Assembly: GCA_023432845.1 (NCBI GenBank)
Contig: JAEZEY010000270.1
Span: forward strand, 1 to 6,662
Length of the DNA: 6,662 nucleotides
Source: Pseudomonadota bacterium
Lineage (GTDB): Bacteria > Pseudomonadota > Alphaproteobacteria > Rhizobiales > Xanthobacteraceae
Direction: 5' to 3'
In this document: one piece after another, positions 1 through 5,804 of the stretch
Layout of the letters: every line of letters starts with the position of its first letter
How positions within the stretch are numbered: position 1 is the stretch's first letter
Translations under genes and position numbers: made by a program
The notes under the pieces: generated by a model
Databases searched by the model: none
What the model saw: only the letters and a program-made list of their open reading frames with translations
Told to the model about the DNA's origin: nothing

Positions 1-1
1 C

Positions 2-700
2 GAGAACTTCCTCAAGAACGAGATGAACCGCGTCAGCGAGCTGATCACGCGCGGCGCGGCGACAACGCAGGCCTATGAACGCGCGGCGATGGACCTGCAG
101 CAGGTGCAGGGCCTGATGGCGGTGCAAGCCGAGCGGATCAACGACTACACGATCGTTTCGCCGATTGACGGCATCGTGCTGCGCCGCGATGGCGAAATCG
201 GCGAGATCGCCGAAGCCGGACAGATCCTATTTCGCGTCGGCGTGCCCGCGCCGCTGCAGGTGGTGGCGGAAGTCAACGAGGAGGACATCCCGCGCGTGAC
301 GCTGGGGCAGGTCGTGCTGTTCCGCACCGATGCGTTCCCCGAGCGGCGGCTCGAAGGCCGGATCAGCGAGGTCACGCCGATGGGCGATGTCACCGCCAAG
401 ACGTTCCGCATCAAGGCGGCGCTGCCGGACGATACCCCGCTCAAGCCCGGCATGAGCGTCGAGGCCAATATCGTCACGCGGGAGAACGAGAATGCGCTGC
501 TGGTGCCCGCCGATGCGGTGCATGACAACGCCGTGTTCATCATCGATGGCGTGCGCGCTCGCAAACGTACGGTGACGATTGGCATTCGCGGCACCCGCGC
601 GATGGAAATTCTCGATGGTCTGAAAGACGGCGAACGCGTGGTGTCGCCGGCGCCTGCCGACCTCAGGGACGGGGCGCGGCTGCGCGTGATGGAGCCGTGA
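2..700 (+). CDS. HlyD/MacA-family periplasmic adaptor subunit of an ABC exporter (5' end missing)
   Basis: This is the C-terminal 232 residues of a membrane fusion (adaptor) protein. The frame is open from base 2, so the N-terminal anchor, the first lipoyl half and most of the hairpin lie outside the window. Residues 1-48 are the charged helical tail of the coiled-coil hairpin. Residues 50-80 are the second lipoyl half-motif (TIVSPIDGIVLRR, then GEIGEIAEAGQILFRV). Residues 82-155 form the beta-barrel (LQVVAEVNEEDI..., GQVVLFRTDAFP, LEGRISEVTP). The rest is the membrane-proximal domain, with the typical KPGMSVEANI and LLVPADAV segments. Such proteins bridge an inner-membrane ABC permease to an outer-membrane channel across the periplasm. 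The permease gene follows after 40 bases and the ATPase after that, so the three are probably one operon. The family is certain; the substrate cannot be told. The internal ATG at 23 is not the real start, because the same frame reads in-family upstream of it. Confidence 0.93.
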   Translation, partial: ENFLKNEMNRVSELITRGAATTQAYERAAMDLQQVQGLMAVQAERINDYTIVSPIDGIVLRRDGEIGEIAEAGQILFRVGVPAPLQVVAEVNEEDIPRVTLGQVVLFRTDAFPERRLEGRISEVTPMGDVTAKTFRIKAALPDDTPLKPGMSVEANIVTRENENALLVPADAVHDNAVFIIDGVRARKRTVTIGIRGTRAMEILDGLKDGERVVSPAPADLRDGARLRVMEP

Positions 701-740
701 GAAGCGTTGAACGAAGTTGTTGGCGTCGCGCGAGAATTCG

Positions 741-1976
741 ATGAACCTCATCTTCGACATCGCATGGACCCATGTAAGGGCGCGGCTGCGACAGACCAGT
801 GTCGCGGTGGCCGGCGTTGCCACGGGCGTCGGCTTCTCCATCATGATGGCGGCGTTGATGCAGGGCTCGCAGGACGACTTCATCCGCCAGCTCATCAATG
901 CCATGGCGCACATTACCGTGACGGACGAGCGCCGCGCGGCGCCGCCGCAACCGGCGGAACGGCTCTATGATGCCGCGGAAATCCGCAATCTGACGCCTGA
1001 AGCGCGCCGGCGCGGCATCAAGAACCCGCTCGCCACCATGGCGGCCCTGGAGCCGTGGCTGCCCGGCGGAATCGCGCCAACCGTGCGTGTGCAGGCGATC
1101 ATCCGCTATGCCAGCCACGACGTCGCCACCAGCATCATCGCCATCGACCCGCGCCGCGAGGGCCTTGTATCCGACCTGCCGCAGCAGATGCGCGGCGCGA
1201 CGCTGGCGGCGCTGTACCGCGCCACCAATGCCATCGTGATAGGCGACCGGTTGTCGGAGAAGATCGGCGCGCGCATCGGCGCCAACATCACATTGCAGAC
1301 CAGCGAAGGCGCGCGGATGAACGCGCAGGTGGTCGGCTTCTTCCATACCGGCGTGCGCTCCGTCGACGAGAGCACGGCCTATGTGCTGGTCAAGACCGGG
1401 CAGATTCTGGCGCAGCAGACCGGGCTCATCAACGAGCTGCGCATCCGCCTCAAGGATCCGATGATCGCGCGCGAGATCGCCAGCAGGGTGGAGCGCGAAA
1501 CGGGCTACAAGTCGGTGTCGTGGGAAGAGGCGCACGAGGACCTGCTATCGGCCTTCATCATCCGCAACATCATCATGTACACCGTGGTCGGCGCCATCCT
1601 GCTGGTGGCGAGCTTCGGCACCTACAACATCATCTCCACGATCACGCATGAAAAGGCGCGTGACATCGCCATCATGAAGTCGTTGGGCCTGAGCGAATTC
1701 ACCGTGCGCTCGATCTTCGTCGTCGAAGCGTTGATGATCGGGCTGGCCGGCTCGCTGGCGGGTTTCGTGTTCGGCTATCTGCTCAGCATCGGGGTCGGTT
1801 CGATCGAGATCAAGAGCCCGTTCCTCGACAGCAACAGCCTGCCGCTCGCCTTCAGCTACAAGCATTATCTGCTGGCTGGCTTCGTCGCGCTCGCCTCCTC
1901 GGTGATCGCGGGCTATCAGCCGGCGCGCAAGGCGGCGCGCCTGCATCCGGTCGAGATCATCCGGGGCGCGACATGA
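741..1976 (+). CDS. ABC exporter permease, FtsX/MacB (DevC-like) family
   Basis: This 411-residue integral membrane subunit has the four-helix layout of the MacB/FtsX/LolCE superfamily. TM1 lies near residues 20-42 and is followed by a large periplasmic domain (about 43-275). TM2 is near 276-300, TM3 near 324-350 and TM4 near 375-393. Just after TM2 is the cytoplasmic coupling segment EKARDIAIMKSLGLS, which matches the family's R-x-I-(G/A)-I-x-(R/K)-x-(I/L)-G signature. The protein ends with PARKAARLHPVEIIRGA, the usual C-terminal motif of these permeases. It carries no nucleotide-binding domain, unlike MacB, so it relies on the separate ATPase encoded next. I chose the ATG at 741 because MNLIFDIAWTHVRARLRQ is a typical family N-terminus. 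An in-frame TTG at 717 would add eight residues, and neither start has a strong Shine-Dalgarno. Homologous transporters move lipids, lipoproteins, antibiotics or peptides by a mechanotransmission cycle; which of these applies here is unknown. Confidence 0.92.
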   Translation: MNLIFDIAWTHVRARLRQTSVAVAGVATGVGFSIMMAALMQGSQDDFIRQLINAMAHITVTDERRAAPPQPAERLYDAAEIRNLTPEARRRGIKNPLATMAALEPWLPGGIAPTVRVQAIIRYASHDVATSIIAIDPRREGLVSDLPQQMRGATLAALYRATNAIVIGDRLSEKIGARIGANITLQTSEGARMNAQVVGFFHTGVRSVDESTAYVLVKTGQILAQQTGLINELRIRLKDPMIAREIASRVERETGYKSVSWEEAHEDLLSAFIIRNIIMYTVVGAILLVASFGTYNIISTITHEKARDIAIMKSLGLSEFTVRSIFVVEALMIGLAGSLAGFVFGYLLSIGVGSIEIKSPFLDSNSLPLAFSYKHYLLAGFVALASSVIAGYQPARKAARLHPVEIIRGAT

Positions 1977-2695
1977 GCGGCGAAGCAACCACCCCGCTGA
2001 TCGAGGCGCGCAAGGTGACGCGCATCCTGCCCGGCATCGTGCCGACCACCCTGGTGCGCGACATCGATCTCGTCATCCGGCCGCATGAATTCGTCGCCAT
2101 CACCGGGCCGTCAGGCTCGGGCAAGTCGTCCTTGCTCTATCTGCTCGGCCTGCTCGACATGCCGACCGCAGGCGAGGTTCTGATCGAAGGCAAGGTGACG
2201 ACGGTGATGACCGAGGAGGAGCGGGCGCTGGCGCGGCTTACGACACTCGGCTTCGTGTTCCAGTTTCACTTCCTGCTGCCCGAATTGACCGTCATGGGCA
2301 ACGTCATGCTGCCGATGCGCGCGCTCGGCCGCCTCTCGCACGAGGAGATGCGGGCGCGCGGCGCCGATCTGCTGTCGTCGCTCGGCCTTGCCGACCATAT
2401 GGACAAGCGGCCGGACCAGTTGTCCGGCGGCCAGCGCCAGCGCGTCGCGGTGGCGCGCGCACTCGCCAACGAGCCGCCGGTAATCCTGGCCGACGAGCCA
2501 ACCGGTTCGCTCGATTCCAAATCGAGCGCGCAGGTGTTCGAAGTGTTGCGCGAACTGGTGCATGGCAAGGGCAAGACCGTGGTCGCGGTGACGCATGATG
2601 TGGCGATGGCCGAGCGCATGGACCGCCATGTCGAACTGCTCGACGGCCGCATCGTCCGCGACGACATGCAGTGGCTCGAGGGTCAACCAGCCTAG
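1973..2695 (+). CDS. ABC transporter ATP-binding protein (LolD/MacB/DevA-like)
   Basis: This 240-residue cytoplasmic ATPase should power the permease encoded immediately upstream. All the family motifs are present: Walker A GPSGSGKS at 45-52, Q-loop glutamine Q97 in FVFQFHFLLPELT, signature LSGGQ at 150-154, Walker B VILADEP at 170-176 with catalytic E175, D-loop SLD at 179-181, and switch histidine H208 in VTHD. The Q-loop sequence and the overall length are those of the LolD/FtsE/MacB group of exporters and extractors, not of importers. The ATG at 1973 overlaps the permease stop in an ATGA arrangement, which points to translational coupling and roughly equal production of the two subunits. 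The gene ends at 2695, where its TAG shares bases with the stop codon of the oppositely oriented glycosyltransferase gene. The enzyme looks fully functional. Its substrate is set by the permease and adaptor and remains unknown. Confidence 0.95.
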   Translation: MSGEATTPLIEARKVTRILPGIVPTTLVRDIDLVIRPHEFVAITGPSGSGKSSLLYLLGLLDMPTAGEVLIEGKVTTVMTEEERALARLTTLGFVFQFHFLLPELTVMGNVMLPMRALGRLSHEEMRARGADLLSSLGLADHMDKRPDQLSGGQRQRVAVARALANEPPVILADEPTGSLDSKSSAQVFEVLRELVHGKGKTVVAVTHDVAMAERMDRHVELLDGRIVRDDMQWLEGQPA

Positions 2696-4209
2696 CGCGC
2701 GGCGAAGGACGGCTTCGGCAGCAGGATCGCCCAGCCGATCTCGACGCTGCCCGGACCGCGCCTGTACGGGAGCGTGAACGACGGCTGCACCGCGGCGTCG
2801 GGCGCGACGGTGCGGTACATCGGCGGCACTCCCGTGGTGTCGGCATTGGTCCAGACGATGACCGCGCCGCGGGCGCGCAGGTCATTGAGGTCGATCCACG
2901 GCGCGCGCTCGGGCTTGCCGTCGATCAGCACGCGCGGCCGGCTTTTGGCGTAATGGCCGATATTGCCGCCGTCCCACATCGAGCCGATGACATAGACCGG
3001 CGCCTGGCCGGTGATGGCGCGTGTGCGTGCCGTGATCTCGCGCGCCAGCGCTTCGCCGGGGAAGAACACCGCGCGGTAGCGGTGATCGAAGCGCGGCAGA
3101 ATTTCGTAGTTGACGACGAAAGCGCCTGCGAGCGTGGCAAAGACGATGGCCCAGGTGATGGCAATGCGCGCCAGCCGCTCGCCTTCGATAGCGCGACGCG
3201 CATAAAGCACCAGCCACAGGCCGAGGAACAACCACAGCGGATAGCCCCACATTGCCAGGGCGCCGCGGCCGGTGAAGAGGCCGAGCAGGAACACGGCGGC
3301 GAACGGGCCGAAGGCGAGCCAGGTGACGATGCGGCGGTCGAAGTCATCAGCCGCAGCGAGCGGTATCTCGCCTTCCGACTTGCGCGGCCAGAACAAGGGC
3401 AGCGCGATGATCAGCGCCGGGATCATGAAGCCGAACTGGCCGAGGGCGAATTTGAGCGGATTCCAGAAATGGTCGTACCAGCCGCGCGGCAGCACGGCGC
3501 GGTGTTCGGCATAGGCGAATGGCAGGAAGTCGTTCTTCACCATCCAGACGAGATGCGGGGATGCCACGACGAGCGCCACTGCGGCGGCGACATAGGGCCC
3601 GGGCGTCGCGAGCGCCTTGCGCGCGTCCTTGTCGATCAGCGCAAAGACCACCATCGGCGCCACCAGCACGACGACGAAATATTTCGCCCATAGCGACAGG
3701 CCGACGGCGAGGCCGAGCAGCAGCCAGGCGCTCAGCCGCCCCGTGCGCAGACCGCGATGCAGGGCATAGCCGGCCATGGCCCAGAACGGCAGCTGGATCA
3801 CGTCGTGGTTGAACTTGGCCGCGGTGTAGTTGAGGTAGTGCAGGCCGTCGACGATCAGCACCGCGGTGAGCGCGCCGGCGGTCCCCGCGATGGGCCTTGC
3901 CGTGGCGTAGACGAAAGCCAGCGCCGTGACGACCGCGATCTGGGCGAGGAGGTAATAGGCGAAGTCGTGCCCGGCGATGCGCCAGGCCACTTCCACCAAC
4001 CACCAAGGCAAAGGGGGCAACTTGTCATAGCCGAGTTGCCATTCGCGGCCATAGGTCAGGGCCTCGATCAGGTCGAGCGGCAGGTTCGGGTACAGAAGGG
4101 TCGGCAGCGCCGTCCACACCAGCGCATGCAGGGCCAGGATTGCCACCAGCGTCCGGAGACGTGCGGCTTCGATGGCGGCTGACAGTGAGGCGAGGCGGGA
4201 TGCCGTCAT
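2692..4209 (-). CDS. GT39-type (ArnT/PMT_2-like) membrane glycosyltransferase
   Basis: This 505-residue multi-pass inner-membrane protein belongs to the dolichyl-phosphate-mannose/ArnT superfamily. Those enzymes transfer a sugar from a polyprenyl-phosphate donor to an acceptor at the periplasmic face. A first hydrophobic helix (about 20-40) leads into a loop with D46 and E49 (PLDLIEA), matching the acidic pair expected in the first periplasmic loop. GREWQLGY (54-61) and KLPPLPWW (63-70) follow, which are characteristic of bacterial GT39 proteins. KFNHDV (132-137) and QLPFW (139-143) sit between further helices. Many hydrophobic segments follow to about residue 375, then a soluble C-terminal domain of roughly 125 residues. 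Donor and acceptor are unknown; lipid A, O-antigen or other cell-surface glycans are possible. The start is uncertain. I chose the ATG at 4209, but an in-frame TTG at 4281 has an AGGA four bases upstream and would add 24 residues. The gene stands alone on its strand and is divergent from the EAL gene. Confidence 0.88.
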   Translation of the reverse strand: MTASRLASLSAAIEAARLRTLVAILALHALVWTALPTLLYPNLPLDLIEALTYGREWQLGYDKLPPLPWWLVEVAWRIAGHDFAYYLLAQIAVVTALAFVYATARPIAGTAGALTAVLIVDGLHYLNYTAAKFNHDVIQLPFWAMAGYALHRGLRTGRLSAWLLLGLAVGLSLWAKYFVVVLVAPMVVFALIDKDARKALATPGPYVAAAVALVVASPHLVWMVKNDFLPFAYAEHRAVLPRGWYDHFWNPLKFALGQFGFMIPALIIALPLFWPRKSEGEIPLAAADDFDRRIVTWLAFGPFAAVFLLGLFTGRGALAMWGYPLWLFLGLWLVLYARRAIEGERLARIAITWAIVFATLAGAFVVNYEILPRFDHRYRAVFFPGEALAREITARTRAITGQAPVYVIGSMWDGGNIGHYAKSRPRVLIDGKPERAPWIDLNDLRARGAVIVWTNADTTGVPPMYRTVAPDAAVQPSFTLPYRRGPGSVEIGWAILLPKPSFAAR

Positions 4210-4390
4210 GGGGAGGCGGAGTTCCGATGTGAGGCTTGCAAGGCGCTGGGGAGGAATGGCGAAGTAGCGGTAGAATAGCAAGAATTCCTGGTTGCGCGGG
4301 CGGGCCTACTCAGGGAGATTGGTGCCGACGGGCGCGAATCAGTCACGGCCGCCCGAGACCCGGGCTCGAAAGGCTCCCAGGACCGTTTTG
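4210..4390. promoter_or_regulatory. Divergent intergenic region, presumed to hold both promoters
   Basis: This 181-base gap separates two divergently transcribed genes, so by position it should contain at least one promoter in each direction. I could not identify a convincing -35/-10 pair. On the plus strand TAGAAT (4271-4276) resembles a -10 box but has no good -35 at 16-18 bases, and TTGCAA (4236-4241) is too far from it. A small GC hairpin with a 5-base stem and 5-base loop (4351-4365) lies just before the EAL gene's ribosome-binding site. If the glycosyltransferase starts at the TTG at 4281, the gap shrinks to 109 bases. The promoter assignment is an inference from layout only. Confidence 0.4.
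4379..4382 (+). promoter_or_regulatory. Ribosome-binding site that sets the EAL gene start
   Basis: AGGA lies eight bases before the ATG at 4391. It supports that ATG over the longer in-frame TTG reading from 4292. The extra 33 residues of the longer reading are rich in R, P, G and S and would put a non-hydrophobic tail ahead of the first membrane helix. Confidence 0.6.
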
Positions 4391-5791
4391 ATGCTTCGTC
4401 TCAGCGCCATTTTCATCTCGGTCTGCATGGTGCTCATCGCCGGCTCGCTCGGCGCGCTGCTGTATTTCGGCCTCAAGGTCGATCCGCGCACCGCCGCGAT
4501 CGTCGCGCTGGCCGCGCTTGTGGCGATGGCGATCTACAATATGGTGGACAACAGGCTGCGCGACCGCGGCGTGCTCGGCGACCAGATCGCCGACTTGTCG
4601 CGCGGCACCGCCGACCTGTCGCGGCAAATGGCTGAGATGTCGCGGCGCATTGCCGCGGTGGAAAGCCGCGTCGAGCAGACCGTCAGCCGTGCCCGCGGCG
4701 CCGTCGACCCGATCGCCGCCGAGATCGGCGAACTCGGCGGCCTGATGCGGCAACTGGCTGAGACCGTCGCCGCGCATGAGGCGATGCTGGGCGCGCCGAC
4801 CGGCCTGGCGCAACCAGCGACGGCCGCACCGGCTTTCGTCGAGGACGCCGTGCCGAGGCGGCCGGAGCCGGAGCCCGAACAGGCACCGCAGGCCCCGCTG
4901 TCGCTGAGCGAGACCGATGCGGTGAGCGGCGTGTCACGCTTCAAGGGCATGAGCCGCGAGCAGATCAGCGCCATGATCGCGCAGGCGGCCGACGCCAACC
5001 GCATCGACCTGTATCTGCAGCCGGTCGTGACACTGCCGCAGCGCAAAGTGCGCTTCTACGAGGCGCTGTCGCGGCTGCGCACCGAGGACGGCGAAATTAT
5101 CCCGGCCGTGGACTTCGTCGACATCGCCGAGAGCGCCGGGCTGATGCCGAAGATCGACAACATGCTGGTGTTCCGCTGCGTGCAGGTGGTGCGCCGGTTG
5201 CAGCTCAAGAGCCGCGATGTCGGTTTGTTCTGCAACGTCAACGCGACGACTCTGACCGACGGTTTCTATTTCAAACAGTTCCTCGAGTTCATGGAGGCGA
5301 ACAAGGCGCTGGCCGGCTCGCTGACCTTCGAGTTCACGCAAGACGCCTACCGTTCGTTCGGACCGATCGAGTTCGAAAGCCTCGACGCGTTGGCCGACAC
5401 CGGCTTCCGTTTTTCGCTGGATCACGTCACGGATCTGCGCATGGAGCCGAAGGAACTGGCCGACCGTTCGTTCCGCTTCGTCAAGGTGCCGGCCAGCCTG
5501 CTGCTCGACCGCGCCGCCGCGGCGCAGAGCGACATTCACGCCGAGGATCTCGCCGATCTCCTGGCGCGCAACGGCATCGATTTGATCGGCGAGCGTATCG
5601 AGAACGAGAGCACGGTGGTCGATCTCCTGGACTACGACGTGCGCTTCGGGCAGGGCTTCCTGTTCTCGCCGCCGCGTCCGGTGCGCGCCGAGGCGCTGCA
5701 GGGCGCCGCGCCGCCGTCGGCTGCACCGGCCAGTCGCGCCGCCACCAAGACGCTGAGCGAATACCTCGCGGCCAGCGCATCATCAGGCTGA
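4391..5791 (+). CDS. Membrane-anchored coiled-coil protein with degenerate EAL domain (TipF-like c-di-GMP receptor candidate)
   Basis: This 466-residue protein has two N-terminal hydrophobic helices (about 4-27 and 31-48), a coiled coil (about 60-135), a P/E/A-rich linker (about 140-175) and a C-terminal EAL domain (about 195-440). EAL domains bind c-di-GMP and, when intact, hydrolyse it. Retained positions are E224, L226 and R228 (the E-x-L-x-R motif), N282, E314, D344, K365, E401 and Q421. Changed positions are the second Asp of DDFG, now H345 in DHVT; the second Glu of E-x-T-E, now Q317; the Asp of K-I-D, now P367; and the Ser after the conserved Asn, now N284. I therefore infer binding without efficient hydrolysis. 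There is no GGDEF or PAS domain. Caulobacter TipF has the same architecture (TM, coiled coil, EAL) and is a c-di-GMP receptor needed for flagellum assembly at the pole. Orthology is likely by architecture but not proven, so no symbol is given. The HAD gene follows 13 bases later, probably on the same transcript. Confidence 0.9.
   Translation: MLRLSAIFISVCMVLIAGSLGALLYFGLKVDPRTAAIVALAALVAMAIYNMVDNRLRDRGVLGDQIADLSRGTADLSRQMAEMSRRIAAVESRVEQTVSRARGAVDPIAAEIGELGGLMRQLAETVAAHEAMLGAPTGLAQPATAAPAFVEDAVPRRPEPEPEQAPQAPLSLSETDAVSGVSRFKGMSREQISAMIAQAADANRIDLYLQPVVTLPQRKVRFYEALSRLRTEDGEIIPAVDFVDIAESAGLMPKIDNMLVFRCVQVVRRLQLKSRDVGLFCNVNATTLTDGFYFKQFLEFMEANKALAGSLTFEFTQDAYRSFGPIEFESLDALADTGFRFSLDHVTDLRMEPKELADRSFRFVKVPASLLLDRAAAAQSDIHAEDLADLLARNGIDLIGERIENESTVVDLLDYDVRFGQGFLFSPPRPVRAEALQGAAPPSAAPASRAATKTLSEYLAASASSG
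4586..4669 (+). repeat. Four in-frame 21-base (heptad) units in the EAL protein's coiled coil
   Basis: Residues 66-93 read as four consecutive seven-residue units: IADLSRG, TADLSRQ, MAEMSRR, IAAVESR. Hydrophobic residues fall at units' positions 1 and 4 in three of four units (position 1 is Thr in the second), and a Ser-Arg pair recurs in the first three. This is a regular heptad pattern expected to form a parallel coiled coil and dimerise the protein beside the membrane. The DNA units are diverged (for example TTGTCGCGC, CTGTCGCGG and ATGTCGCGG at the same place), so it is an old internal duplication or selected protein periodicity rather than a fresh tandem repeat. Confidence 0.65.
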
Positions 5792-5804
5792 ACGGTCCAG
5801 TAAC

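Noticed and set aside
717..740. TTG start eight codons upstream of the permease ATG
   Set aside because: The only purine-rich stretch abuts the TTG with no spacing, and the ATG at 741 begins with a family-typical N-terminus. It is not fully excluded.
663..1535. Minus-strand reading frame of 290 codons opposite the permease
   Set aside because: It is arginine- and alanine-rich without family features and is antisense to a convincing FtsX/MacB permease.
2640..2760. Bidirectional terminator at the convergent junction
   Set aside because: There is no stem-loop followed by a T-run on either strand, and no intergenic DNA exists there.
2671..3693. Long plus-strand reading frame of 340 codons opposite the glycosyltransferase
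   Set aside because: It is rich in R, H, D and E with no recognisable motif, and it lies antisense to a clear GT39 protein with conserved motifs. It is a GC-driven shadow.
4271..4276. TAGAAT as a sigma-70 -10 box for the EAL gene
   Set aside because: There is no acceptable -35 element at 16-18 bases upstream, and such hexamers are expected by chance.
4292..4390. 33-residue N-terminal extension of the EAL protein from a TTG at 4292
   Set aside because: The ATG at 4391 has an AGGA at good spacing and starts directly at the first membrane helix; the extension looks like non-coding GC-rich sequence.
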